A DNA stretch of 64,000 nucleotides from the NCBI RefSeq assembly GCF_964656455.1, contig NC_135715.1, positions 81,880,414-81,944,413 on the forward strand. The letters are read 5' to 3'. A program made the position numbers and the translations under genes. Below the pieces are notes generated by a model. That model saw nothing but the letters and a program-made list of their open reading frames with translations, searched no databases and had not been told where the DNA came from. This DNA comes from Halichoerus grypus (Eukaryota > Chordata > Mammalia > Carnivora > Phocidae). Below, piece after piece: positions 47,801-61,000 of the stretch (the first letter of the stretch is position 1; each line of letters opens with the position of its first letter).

Positions 47801-49234
47801 CTCTCACCCACGGTAGCCTGGAAAGTGCTTCCTCCCTCAGAGACGTGGATGGTAGCTAAAGCACGATTTCTCTACCGTGTTGTTTCTTCGAGTTAGAACG
47901 CTAGCTATTAGACTGCCATGCAAAAGTGGGGCTGCCGTGCTAGCTTGGTCAAACACATGGGGAGTCGTGTTCTGCCTTTCGCAGGGGCCTGAGTCTCACT
48001 CGCAAAAAGCTTTGGACTCCCTTGCAGTGCTCTCACGCACGCACACCACAAAATGCTGCCACCCTCAGGAGCAGCTGTTTTACCTGCAGCACAGGCTCTC
48101 AACCGAGTTTTTCCTTCGAGTTAGGTGGCTGTGTTTAAGGCGGCACACACACCCTCTCGAATGGTACTAGCCCCATAACCAGGATGTGAGTTAAGAGCTG
48201 CCTTCTGTACCGGCCTGTCTCTCCCCGATATTACGATATTGAAACCGTCCCCAGGCTCTCAGCCACAGTACACCCTAAACTGCTCCGCCCACAGAGAGGT
48301 CGACGGTAGCTAAAGCACGGTTTCTCTACAGTGTTGTTTCTTCGAGTTAGAACGCTAGCTATTAGACTGCCATGCAAATGTGGGGCTGCCGTGCTAGCTT
48401 GGTCAAACACATGGGGAGTCGTGTTCTGCCTTTTGCTGGGGCCTGAGTCTCACTCGCAAAAAGCTTTGGACTCCCTTGCACTACTCTCACGCACGCACAC
48501 AACAAAATGCTGCCACCCTCAGGAGCACCTGTTTTACCTGAAGCACAGGCTCTCAATCAAGTTTTCCTTCGAGTTAGGTGGCTGTGTTGAAGCCTGCACA
48601 CACACCCTGGCGAACGGTACCAGCCCCATAACCATGATGTGTGTTGAGAGCTGCCTTCTGTACCGGCCTGCCTCTCCCCGATATTATGATATTGAAACTG
48701 TGCCCAGGCTCTCAGCCACAGTACACCCTAAACTGCTTCGCCCACAGAGAGGTCGACGGTAGCTAAAGCACGGTTTCTCTGCTGTGTAGTTTCTTCGAGT
48801 TAGAACGCTAGCTATTAGACTTCCATGCAAAAGTGGGGCTGCCGTGCTAGCGTGATGAAACACATGGGGAGTCGTGTTCTGCCTTTCGCTGGGGCCTGAG
48901 TCTCACTCGCAAAAAGCTTTGGACTTCCTTGCAGTGCTCTCACGCACGCACACAACAAAATGCTGCCACCCTCAGGAGCAGCTGTTTGACCTGACGCACA
49001 AGCTCTGAACCGAGATTTTCCTTCGAGTTAGGTGGCTGTGTTTACCCTGGGCAACGGTACTAGCCCCATACCCATGATGTGGGTTGAGAGCTGCCTTCTG
49101 TACCGGCCTGTCTCTCCCCCGATATTACGATATTGAAACCGTCCCCAGGCTCTCAGCCACAGTACACCCTAAACTGCTTCGCCCACAGAGAGGTTGACGG
49201 TAGCTAAAGCACGGTTTGTCTACAGTGTTGTTTG
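44828..49234 (+). repeat. Higher-order unit 11 (4,407 bp), unit-1-like
   Basis: This unit shares with unit 1 the one-base deletion in monomer 9 (TTCTCTGC, near 47338) and the ancestral-looking ATGCAAAA in monomer 12. It differs from unit 1 in having AGGCATGG. A private C-to-T change gives GAGGTTGACGG near 49194. Confidence 0.95.
46051..46748 (+). mobile_element. L1 3' end, unit 11
   Basis: It has (TA)6, GATCTGTACC and matching flanks. Confidence 0.93.
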
Positions 49235-52200
49235 TTCGAGTTAGAAAGCTAGCTATTAGACTTCCATTCAAAAGTGGGGCCGCAGTAGTAGTTTCATGGA
49301 GCAAGTGGGGAGTCGTGTTCTGGCTTCTTCCGGGGCCTGGGTCTCACAAGGAAAATGGTTTTGGACTCACTTGCTGTGCACTCACGCATGCACACCACAC
49401 AATGCGTCCACCCTGACGCATGGCTCTTTTAGCCGAAGCAGGAATTCCCTACAGAGTTGTTCCTTTGAGTTAGGTGGTTGGCTTATGGCCTGCAGGCACA
49501 CCCGGGGCAAGGGGACTAGCCTCATAAACAAGAGGTGAGTTGAGAGCTGCCTTCCGCACCGGCCTGTTTCTCACTCCATTTCACGTATGGGACCCTTTCC
49601 CCGGTCTCTCATACACGACCACTATACAACTCCTGCGGCTTCAGGAACGGCAATGGTAGCTAAAGCGCAGTAAGGCTACAGCATTGATTCTTGGTGTTAG
49701 TAGCCTGGTAGGCGAATGAGCTGCAGCTGGGATTCTTTACAGACTTGTTTCTTCCCAGTCAGGGTCGAGCACATAGCATTCCAAGCACACATGGAGCAGT
49801 AGTCTTAGCTTCAGGTAGCAAGAGCTGAGTCCAGAGGTGCCTTCTGCCCGGACCTATTTCTCCCTTGGTTTCACGTATGGAACCCGTTCCCCAGGCTCTC
49901 AGCCACGGTACTCCGTGTAATGCTTCCTCCGTCTAGAGGTCGACGGTAGCTAAAGCACGGTTTGTCTACAGTGTTGTTTCTTCGAGTGAGAACACTAGCT
50001 GTTAGACTTCCATGCAAAAGTGGGGCTGCCGTGCTAGCGTGATGAAACACATGGGGAGTCGTGTTCTGCCTTCTGCTGGGGCCTGAGGCTCATTCACAAA
50101 AAGCTTTGGACTCCCTTGCAGTGCTCTCATGCACGCACACAACAAAATGCTTCCACCCTCAGGAGCGGCTCTTTTAGCTGAAGCATGGATTCTCCAGCGA
50201 GTTTTTCCTTCGAGTTAGGCAGTTTTCATGAAGCCTGCACACACACCCGGGGCAACGGTACTAGCCCCATAACCATGGTTTGAGTTGAGAGCTGCCTTCT
50301 CTCCGGCCTGTCTCTCCCTCGATTTCACGAAACGGAACCCGTCCCCAGGCTCTCACCCACCGTACACCCTAAACTGCTTCCTCCCACATAGAGGTCGTCG
50401 GTAGCTAAAGCACGGTTTCTCTTCAGTGTTGTTTCTCCGAGTTAGAACGCTTGCTATGAATGTCCACAATAGCCAAACTGTGGAAAGAGCCATGTCCACC
50501 AACAGATGAATGGATAAAGAAGAGGGGGTATATATATATACAATGGAATATTATGCAGCCATCAAAAGGAATGAGATCTTGCCATCTGCAACGACGTGGA
50601 TGGAACTGGAGGGTATCATGCTGAGCGAAATAAGTCAAACCGAGAAAGACATGTATCATATGACCTCACTGATATGAGGAATTCTTAATCTCAGGAAACA
50701 AACTGAGGGTTGCTAGAGTGGGGGGTGGGGTGGGAGGGATGGGGTCACTGGGTGTTGGACACTGTGGAGGGTATGTGTTCTGGTAAGCGCTGTGAATTGT
50801 GCAAGACTGTTGAATCTCAGATCTGTACCTCTGAAACAAATAATGCAATATATGTTAAGAAAGAAAAAAAGAAGAAGAAGAATGTAGCAGGAGGGGAAGA
50901 ATGAAGGGGGGAAAATCGGAGGGGGAGAAGAACCATGAGAGATGATGGACTCTGAAAAACAAACTGAGGGTTCTAGAGGGGAGGGGGCTGGGAGGATGGC
51001 TTAGCCTGGTGATGGGTATTGAGCAGGGCACGTTCTGCATGGAGCACTGGGTGTTATGCACAAACAATGAATCATGGAACACTATATCTAAAACTAATGA
51101 TGTAATGTATGGGGATTAACATAACAATAAAAACATTAAATAATAATTAAAAAAAAGAACGCTTGCTATTAGACTTCCATGCAAAAGTGGGGCCGCAGTG
51201 CTAGCCTCAGGAAACAAGTGGGGAGTCATGTTCTGCCTTCTGCCGGGGCCTGAGTCCCACACGGAAAATGGGTCTGGACTCACTTGCAGTGCGCTCACGC
51301 ATGCACACAGCAAAATGCGTCCACCCTCCGGCATGGCTACTTTAGCCGAAGCAGGAAATCTCTACAGAGTTGTTCCTTTGAGTTAGGTGGTTGGCTTTAG
51401 CCCTGCAGGCACACCCGGGGCAAGGGTACTAGCCTCATAAACAAGAGGTGAGTTGAGAACTGCCTTCCGCTCCGGCCTGTTTCTCACTCCATTTCACGTA
51501 TGGGACCCTTTCCCCGGGCTCTCAGACAGACACGAGCACTGTCAAATTCCTCTGGCTTCAGGAACGGCAATGTTAACTCAAGCGCAGTAACTCTATAGCA
51601 TTGATTCTTGGTGTTAGTAGCCTGGGAACTAGGCTTCCAGGCACACAGGGTACAGCAGTGCTAATCTCCTCAAACAAGAGGGGAGTCGACAGCAGCCTTC
51701 CTTCCAGGCCTGCTTCTCACTCCGAGTTACGTTTAGGTTCCATTTCTCATGCTTTCACAAAAACACACAACAGATGAAGTGCACGCTCAGGAAGGGCGAT
51801 CTTTGCTGAGGCACGGGTCCTCCGCACTTTTGTTCCTTTCCGTTGGGTGGATGGCACTTAGGACTACACGCACACACGGGAGAGCCGATCTAGTTTCCCG
51901 AAACAAGAGTTGAGTCGATAGCTGCCTCCTGCCCATGCTTATTTCTGCCTCGGAATTCTGCTGGGACTCATTCCCCAGGTTTGCACTCAAGCAGAGTTGA
52001 AAATCCTGCCACCCTGTGGAGAGGCGAATGAGCTGAAGCTGGGATTCTTGACCGGCTTCTTTCTGCCAAAACAGTGTGGAGCACTTAGCATTCCTATGCA
52101 CACATGGAGCAGTAGTGTTAGCTTCAGGTAACAAGAGCTGAGTCGAGAGGTGCCTTCTGGCCCGGACTTCTTCTCCCTCGGTCTCACGTAAGGAACCCGT

Positions 52201-53643
52201 TCCCCAGGCTCTCACCCACGGTAGCCTGGAAAGTGCTTCCTCCCTCAGAGACGTGGATGGTAGCTAAAGCACGATTTCTCTACCGTGTTGTTTCTTCGAG
52301 TTAGAACGCTAGCTATTAGACTGCCATGCAAATGTGGGGCTGCCGTGCTAGCTTGGTCAAACACATGGGGAGTCGTGTTCTGCCTTTCGCAGGGGCCTGA
52401 GTCTCACTCGCAAAAAGCTTTGGACTCCCTTGCAGTGCTCTCACGCACGCACACCACAAAATGCTGCCACCCTCAGGAGCAGCTGTTTTACCTGCAGCAC
52501 AGGCTCTCAACCGAGTTTTTCCTTCGAGTTAGGTGGCTGTGTTTAAGGCGGCGCACACACCCTCTCGAATGGTACTAGCCCCATAACCAGGATGTGAGTT
52601 AAGAGCTGCCTTCTGTACCGGCCTGTCTCTCCCCCGATATTACGATATTGAAACCGTCCCCAGGCTCTCAGCCACAGTACACCCTAAACTGCTCCGCCCA
52701 CAGAGAGGTCGACGGTAGCTAAAGCACGGTTTCTCTACAGTGTTGTTTCTTCGAGTTAGAACGCTAGCTATTAGACTGCCATGCAAATGTGGGGCTGCCG
52801 TGCTAGCTTGGTCAAACACATGGGGAGTCGTGTTCTGCCTTTTGCTGGGGCCTGAGTCTCACTCGCAAAAAGCTTTGGACTCCCTTGCAGTACTCTCACG
52901 CACGCACACAACAAAATGCTGCCACCCTCAGGAGCACCTGTTTTACCTGAAGCACAGGCTCTCAATCAAGTTTTCCTTCGAGTTAGGTGGCTGTGTTGAA
53001 GCCTGCACACACACCCTGGCGAACGGTACCAGCCCCATAACCATGATGTGTGTTGAGAGCTGCCTTCTGTACCGGCCTGCCTCTCCCCGATATTATGATA
53101 TTGAAACTGTGCCCAGGCTCTCAGCCACAGTACACCCTAAACTGCTTCGCCCACAGAGAGGTCGACGGTAGCTAAAGCACGGTTTCTCTGCTGTGTAGTT
53201 TCTTCGAGTTAGAACGCTAGCTATTAGACTTCCATGCAAAAGTGGGGCTGCCGTGCTAGCGTGATGAAACACATGGGGAGTCGTGTTCTGCCTTTCGCTG
53301 GGGCCTGAGTCTCACTCGCAAAAAGCTTTGGACTTCCTTGCAGTGCTCTCACGCACGCACACAACAAAATGCTGCCACCCTCAGGAGCAGCTGTTTGACC
53401 TGACGCACAAGCTCTGAACCGAGATTTTCCTTCGAGTTAGGTGGCTGTGTTTACCCTGGGCAACGGTACTAGCCCCATACCCATGATGTGGGTTGAGAGC
53501 TGCCTTCTGTACCGGCCTGTCTCTCCCCCGATATTACGATATTGAAACCGTCCCCAGGCTCTCAGCCACAGTACACCCTAAACTGCTTCGCCCACAGAGA
53601 GGTCGACGGTAGCTAAAGCACGGTTTGTCTACAGTGTTGTTTG
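49235..53643 (+). repeat. Higher-order unit 12 (4,409 bp)
   Basis: Diagnostic states are GTAGTAG, ACGCATGG, GACCA near 49618, (TA)6, CACATG and GGCGGCGCACAC. It has an extra C in CTCCCCCGATATT near 52630, which explains its length. It also has a private TTGCAGTAC in monomer 14 near 52886 (others TTGCACTAC). Confidence 0.95.
50458..51155 (+). mobile_element. L1 3' end, unit 12
   Basis: It has (TA)6, GATCTGTACC and matching flanks. Confidence 0.93.
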
Positions 53644-54865
53644 TTCGAGTTAGAAAGCTAGCTATTAGACTTCCATTCAAAAGTGGGGCCGCAGTAGTAG
53701 TTTCATGGAGCAAGTGGGGAGTCGTGTTCTGGCTTCTTCCGGGGCCTGGGTCTCACAAGGAAAATGGTTTTGGACTCACTTGCTGTGCACTCACGCATGC
53801 ACACCACACAATGCGTCCACCCTGACGCATGGCTCTTTTAGCCGAAGCAGGAATTCCCTACAGAGTTGTTCCTTTGAGTTAGGTGGTTGGCTTATGGCCT
53901 GCAGGCACACCCGGGGCAAGGGGACTAGCCTCATAAACAAGAGGTGAGTTGAGAGCTGCCTTCCGCACCGGCCTGTTTCTCACTCCATTTCACGTATGGG
54001 ACCCTTTCCCGGTCTCTCATACACGACCACTATACAACTCCTGCGGCTTCAGGAACGGCAATGGTAGCTAAAGCGCAGTAAGGCTACAGCATTGATTCTT
54101 GGTGTTAGTAGCCTGGTAGGCGAATGAGCTGCAGCTGGGATTCTTTACAGACTTGTTTCTTCCCAGTCAGGGTCGAGCACATAGCATTCCAAGCACACAT
54201 GGAGCAGTAGTCTTAGCTTCAGGTAGCAAGAGCTGAGTCCAGAGGTGCCTTCTGCCCGGACCTATTTCTCCCTTGGTTTCACGTATGGAACCCGTTCCCC
54301 AGGCTCTCAGCCACGGTACTCCGTGTAATGCTTCCTCCGTCTAGAGGTCGACGGTAGCTAAAGCACGGTTTCTCTACAGTGTTGTTTCTTCGAGTGAGAA
54401 CACTAGCTGTTAGACTTCCATGCAAAAGTGGGGCTGCCGTGCTAGCGTGATGAAACACATGGGGAGTCGTGTTCTGCCTTCTGCTGGGGCCTGAGGCTCA
54501 TTCACAAAAAGCTTTGGACTCCCTTGCAGTGCTCTCATGCACGCACACAACAAAATGCTTCCACCCTCAGGAGCGGCTCTTTTAGCTGAAGCATGGATTC
54601 TCCAGCGAGTTTTTCCTTCGAGTTAGGCAGTTTTCATGAAGCCTGCACACACACCCGGGGCAACGGTACTAGCCCCATAACCATGGTTTGAGTTGAGAGC
54701 TGCCTTCTCTCCGGCCTGTCTCTCCCTCGATTTCACGAAACGGAACCCGTCCCCAGGCTCTCACCCACCGTACACCCTAAACTGCTTCCTCCCACATAGA
54801 GGTCGTCGGTAGCTAAAGCACGGTTTCTCTTCAGTGTTGTTTCTCCGAGTTAGAACGCTTGCTAT

Positions 54866-55571
54866 GAATGTCCACAATAGCCAAACTGTGGAAAGAGCCA
54901 TGTCCACCAACAGATGAATGGATAAAGAAGAGGGGGTATATATATATATATATATACAATGGAATATTATGCAGCCATCAAAAGGAATGAGATCTTGCCA
55001 TCTGCAACGACGTGGATGGAACTGGAGGGTATCATGCTGAGCGAAATAAGTCAAACCGAGAAAGACATGTATCATATGACCTCACTGATATGAGGAATTC
55101 TTAATCTCAGGAAACAAACTGAGGGTTGCTAGAGTGGGGGGTGGGGTGGGAGGGATGGGGTCACTGGGTGTTGGACACTGTGGAGGGTATGTGTTCTGGT
55201 AAGCGCTGTGAATTGTGCAAGACTGTTGAATCTCAGATCTCTACCTCTGAAACAAATAATGCAATATATGTTAAGAAAGAAAAAAAGAAGAAGAAGAATG
55301 TAGCAGGAGGGGAAGAATGAAGGGGGGAAAATCGGAGGGGGAGAAGAACCATGAGAGATGATGGACTCTGAAAAACAAACTGAGGGTTCTAGAGGGGAGG
55401 GGGCTGGGAGGATGGCTTAGCCTGGTGATGGGTATTGAGCAGGGCACGTTCTGCATGGAGCACTGGGTGTTATGCACAAACAATGAATCATGGAACACTA
55501 TATCTAAAACTAATGATGTAATGTATGGGGATTAACATAACAATAAAAACATTAAATAATAATTAAAAAAA
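54866..55571 (+). mobile_element. L1 3' end, unit 13 (longest TA run, 706 bp)
   Basis: It has (TA)10, GATCTCTACC and the right flank AGAATGCTTGCTAT. It is of the type-C L1 haplotype with one further TA step. Confidence 0.93.
54937..54956. repeat. (TA)10 microsatellite allele, unit 13
   Basis: This is the longest TA run in the window. It sits on the same linked L1 variants as units 3 and 7, so it is probably one further slippage step on that haplotype. Confidence 0.9.
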
Positions 55572-58058
55572 AGAATGCTTGCTATTAGACTTCCATGCAA
55601 AAGTGGGGCCGCAGTGCTAGCCTCAGGAAACAAGTGGGGAGTCATGTTCTGCCTTCTGCCGGGGCCTGAGTCCCACACGGAAAATGGGTCTGGACTCACT
55701 TGCAGTGCGCTCACGCATGCACACAGCAAAATGCGTCCACCCTCCGGCATGGCTACTTTAGCCGAAGCAGGAAATCTCTACAGAGTTGTTCCTTTGAGTT
55801 AGGTGGTTGGCTTTAGCCCTGCAGGCACACCCGGGGCAAGGGTACTAGCCTCATAAACAAGAGGTGAGTTGAGAACTGCCTTCCGCTCCGGCCTGTTTCT
55901 CACTCCATTTCACGTATGGGACCCTTTCCCCGGGCTCTCAGACAGACACGAGCACTGTCAAATTCCTCTGGCTTCAGGAACGGCAATGTTAACTCAAGCG
56001 CAGTAACTCTATAGCATTGATTCTTGGTGTTAGTAGCCTGGGAACTAGGCTTCCAGGCACACAGGGTACAGCAGTGCTAATCTCCTCAAACAAGAGGGGA
56101 GTCGACAGCAGCCTTCCTTCCAGGCCTGCTTCTCACTCCGAGTTACGTTTAGGTTCCATTTCTCATGCTTTCACAAAAACACACAACAGATGAAGTGCAC
56201 GCTCAGGAAGGGCGATCTTTGCTGAGGCACGGGTCCTCCGCACTTTTGTTCCTTTCCGTTGGGTGGATGGCACTTAGGACTACACGCACACACGGGAGAG
56301 CCGATCTAGTTTCCCGAAACAAGAGTTGAGTCGATAGCTGCCTCCTGCCCATGCTTATTTCTGCCTCGGAATTCTGCTGGGACTCATTCCCCAGGTTTGC
56401 ACTCAAGCAGAGTTGAAAATCCTGCCACCCTGTGGAGAGGCGAATGAGCTGAAGCTGGGATTCTTGACCGGCTTCTTTCTGCCAAAACAGTGTGGAGCAC
56501 TTAGCATTCCTATGCACACATGGAGCAGTAGTGTTAGCTTCAGGTAACAAGAGCTGAGTCGAGAGGTGCCTTCTGGCCCGGACTTCTTCTCCCTCGGTCT
56601 CACGTAAGGAACCCGTTCCCCAGGCTCTCACCCACGGTAGCCTGGAAAGTGCTTCCTCCCTCAGAGACGTGGATGGTAGCTAAAGCACGATTTCTCTACC
56701 GTGTTGTTTCTTCGAGTTAGAACGCTAGCTATTAGACTGCCATGCAAATGTGGGGCTGCCGTGCTAGCTTGGTCAAACACGTGGGGAGTCGTGTTCTGCC
56801 TTTCGCAGGGGCCTGAGTCTCACTCGCAAAAAGCTTTGGACTCCCTTGCAGTGCTCTCACGCACGCACACCACAAAATGCTGCCACCCTCAGGAGCAGCT
56901 GTTTTACCTGCAGCACAGGCTCTCAACCGAGTTTTTCCTTCGAGTTAGGTGGCTGTGTTTAAGGCGGCACACACACCCTCTCGAATGGTACTAGCCCCAT
57001 AACCAGGATGTGAGTTAAGAGCTGCCTTCTGTACCGGCCTGTCTCTCCCCGATATTACGATATTGAAACCGTCCCCAGGCTCTCAGCCACAGTACACCCT
57101 AAACTGCTCCGCCCACAGAGAGGTCGACGGTAGCTAAAGCACGGTTTCTCTACAGTGTTGTTTCTTCGAGTTAGAACGCTAGCTATTAGACTGCCATGCA
57201 AATGTGGGGCTGCCGTGCTAGCTTGGTCAAACACATGGGGAGTCGTGTTCTGCCTTTTGCTGGGGCCTGAGTCTCACTCGCAAAAAGCTTTGGACTCCCT
57301 TGCACTACTCTCACGCACGCACACAACAAAATGCTGCCACCCTCAGGAGCACCTGTTTTACCTGAAGCACAGGCTCTCAATCAAGTTTTCCTTCGAGTTA
57401 GGTGGCTGTGTTGAAGCCTGCACACACACCCTGGCGAACGGTACCAGCCCCATAACCATGATGTGTGTTGAGAGCTGCCTTCTGTACCGGCCTGCCTCTC
57501 CCCGATATTATGATATTGAAACTGTGCCCAGGCTCTCAGCCACAGTACACCCTAAACTGCTTCGCCCACAGAGAGGTCGACGGTAGCTAAAGCACGGTTT
57601 CTCTGCTGTGTAGTTTCTTCGAGTTAGAACGCTAGCTATTAGACTTCCATGCAAAAGTGGGGCTGCCGTGCTAGCGTGATGAAACACATGGGGAGTCGTG
57701 TTCTGCCTTTCGCTGGGGCCTGAGTCTCACTCGCAAAAAGCTTTGGACTTCCTTGCAGTGCTCTCACGCACGCACACAACAACATGCTGCCACCCTCAGG
57801 AGCAGCTGTTTGACCTGACGCACAAGCTCTGAACCGAGATTTTCCTTCGAGTTAGGTGGCTGTGTTTACCCTGGGCAACGGTACTAGCCCCATACCCATG
57901 ATGTGGGTTGAGAGCTGCCTTCTGTACCGGCCTGTCTCTCCCCCGATATTACGATATTGAAACCGTCCCCAGGCTCTCAGCCACAGTACACCCTAAACTG
58001 CTTCGCCCACAGAGAGGTCGACGGTAGCTAAAGCACGGTTTGTCTACAGTGTTGTTTG

Positions 58059-61000
58059 TTCGAGTTAGAAAGCTAGCTATTAGACTTCCATTCAAAAGGG
58101 GGGCCGCAGTACTAGTTTCATGGAGCAAGTGGGGAGTCGTGTTCTGGCTTCTTCCGGGGCCTGGGTCTCACAAGGAAAATGGTTTTGGACTCACTTGCTG
58201 TGCACTCACGCATGCACACCACACAATGCGTCCACCCTGAGGCATGGCTCTTTTAGCCGAAGCAGGAATTCCCTACAGAGTTGTTCCTTTGAGTTAGGTG
58301 GTTGGCTTATGGCCTGCAGGCACACCCGGGGCAAGGGGACTAGCCTCATAAACAAGAGGTGAGTTGAGAGCTGCCTTCCGCACCGGCCTGTTTCTCACTC
58401 CATTTCACGTATGGGACCCTTTCCCCGGTCTCTCATACACGACCACTATACAACTCCTGCGGCTTCAGGAACGGCAATGGTAGCTAAAGCGCAGTAAGGC
58501 TACAGCATTGATTCTTGGTGTTAGTAGCCTGGTAGGCGAATGAGCTGCAGCTGGGATTCTTTACAGACTTGTTTCTTCCCAGTCAGGGTCGAGCACATAG
58601 CATTCCAAGCACACATGGAGCAGTAGTCTTAGCTTCAGGTAGCAAGAGCTGAGTCCAGAGGTGCCTTCTGCCCGGACCTATTTCTCCCTTGGTTTCACGT
58701 ATGGAACCCGTTCCCCAGGCTCTCAGCCACGGTACTCCGTGTAATGCTTCCTCCGTCTAGAGGTCGACGGTAGCTAAAGCACGGTTTGTCTACAGTGTTG
58801 TTTCTTCGAGTGAGAACACTAGCTGTTAGACTTCCATGCAAAAGTGGGGCTGCCGTGCTAGCGTGATGAAACACATGGGGAGTCGTGTTCTGCCTTCTGC
58901 TGGGGCCTGAGGCTCATTCACAAAAAGCTTTGGACTCCCTTGCAGTGCTCTCATGCACGCACACAACAAAATGCTTCCACCCTCAGGAGCGGCTCTTTTA
59001 GCTGAAGCATGGATTCTCCAGCGAGTTTTTCCTTCGAGTTAGGCAGTTTTCATGAAGCCTGCACACACACCCGGGGCAACGGTACTAGCCCCATAACCAT
59101 GGTTTGAGTTGAGAGCTGCCTTCTCTCCGGCCTGTCTCTCCCTCGATTTCACGAAACGGAACCCGTCCCCAGGCTCTCACCCACCGTACACCCTAAACTG
59201 CTTCCTCCCACATAGAGGTCGTCGGTAGCTAAAGCACGGTTTCTCTTCAGTGTTGTTTCTCCGAGTTAGAACGCTTGCTATGAATGTCCACAATAGCCAA
59301 ACTGTGGAAAGAGCCATGTCCACCAACAGATGAATGGATAAAGAAGAGGGGGTATATATATATACAATGGAATATTATGCAGCCATCAAAAGGAATGAGA
59401 TCTTGCCATCTGCAACGACGTGGATGGAACTGGAGGGTATCATGCTGAGCGAAATAAGTCAAACCGAGAAAGACATGTATCATATGACCTCACTGATATG
59501 AGGAATTCTTAATCTCAGGAAACAAACTGAGGGTTGCTAGAGTGGGGGGTGGGGTGGGAGGGATGGGGTCACTGGGTGTTGGACACTGTGGAGGGTATGT
59601 GTTCTGGTAAGCGCTGTGAATTGTGCAAGACTGTTGAATCTCAGATCTGTACCTCTGAAACAAATAATGCAATATATGTTAAGAAAGAAAAAAAGAAGAA
59701 GAAGAATGTAGCAGGAGGGGAAGAATGAAGGGGGGAAAATCGGAGGGGGAGAAGAACCATGAGAGATGATGGACTCTGAAAAACAAACTGAGGGTTCTAG
59801 AGGGGAGGGGGCTGGGAGGATGGCTTAGCCTGGTGATGGGTATTGAGCAGGGCACGTTCTGCATGGAGCACTGGGTGTTATGCACAAACAATGAATCATG
59901 GAACACTATATCTAAAACTAATGATGTAATGTATGGGGATTAACATAACAATAAAAACATTAAATAATAATTAAAAAAAAGAACGCTTGCTATTAGACTT
60001 CCATGCAAAAGTGGGGCCGCAGTGCTAGCCTCAGGAAACAAGTGGGGAGTCATGTTCTGCCTTCTGCCGGGGCCTGAGTCCCACACGGAAAATGGGTCTG
60101 GACTCACTTGCAGTGCGCTCACGCATGCACACAGCAAAATGCGTCCACCCTCCGGCATGGCTACTTTAGCCGAAGCAGGAAATCTCTACAGAGTTGTTCC
60201 TTTGAGTTAGGTGGTTGGCTTTAGCCCTGCAGGCACACCCGGGGCAAGGGTACTAGCCTCATAAACAAGAGGTGAGTTGAGAACTGCCTTCCGCTCCGGC
60301 CTGTTTCTCACTCCATTTCACGTATGGGACCCTTTCCCCGGGCTCTCAGACAGACACGAGCACTGTCAAATTCCTCTGGCTTCAGGAACGGCAATGTTAA
60401 CTCAAGCGCAGTAACTCTATAGCATTGATTCTTGGTGTTAGTAGCCTGGGAACTAGGCTTCCAGGCACACAGGGTACAGCAGTGCTAATCTCCTCAAACA
60501 AGAGGGGAGTCGACAGCAGCCTTCCTTCCAGGCCTGCTTCTCACTCCGAGTTACGTTTAGGTTCCATTTCTCATGCTTTCACAAAAACACACAACAGATG
60601 AAGTGCACGCTCAGGAAGGGCGATCTTTGCTGAGGCACGGGTCCTCCGCACTTTTGTTCCTTTCCGTTGGGTGGATGGCACTTAGGACTACACGCACACA
60701 CGGGAGAGCCGATCTAGTTTCCCGAAACAAGAGTTGAGTCGATAGCTGCCTCCTGCCCATGCTTATTTCTGCCTCGGAATTCTGCTGGGACTCATTCCCC
60801 AGGTTTGCACTCAAGCAGAGTTGAAAATCCTGCCACCCTGTGGAGAGGCGAATGAGCTGAAGCTGGGATTCTTGACCGGCTTCTTTCTGCCAAAACAGTG
60901 TGGAGCACTTAGCATTCCTATGCACACATGGAGCAGTAGTGTTAGCTTCAGGTAACAAGAGCTGAGTCGAGAGGTGCCTTCTGGCCCGGACTTCTTCTCC

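Larger units (their letters stand above)
53644..58058 (+). repeat. Higher-order unit 13 (4,415 bp), mosaic with type-C L1
   Basis: This unit carries the type-C L1 block (a long TA run of 10 units, GATCTCTACC, the altered right target-site duplication), CACGTG at 56778-56783 and ACAACAACATG near 57779. Its left part has GTAGTAG, GACCA and GGTTTCTCTACAG, unlike type C. A one-base deletion gives CCTTTCCCGG near 54008. The length is 4,408 plus 8 (TA) minus 1. Confidence 0.95.

Noticed and set aside
54761..55075. 104-codon frame on the - strand in unit 13
   Set aside because: It is produced by the longer TA run shifting the frame through L1 and monomer sequence. The equivalents in other units are 78-80 codons.
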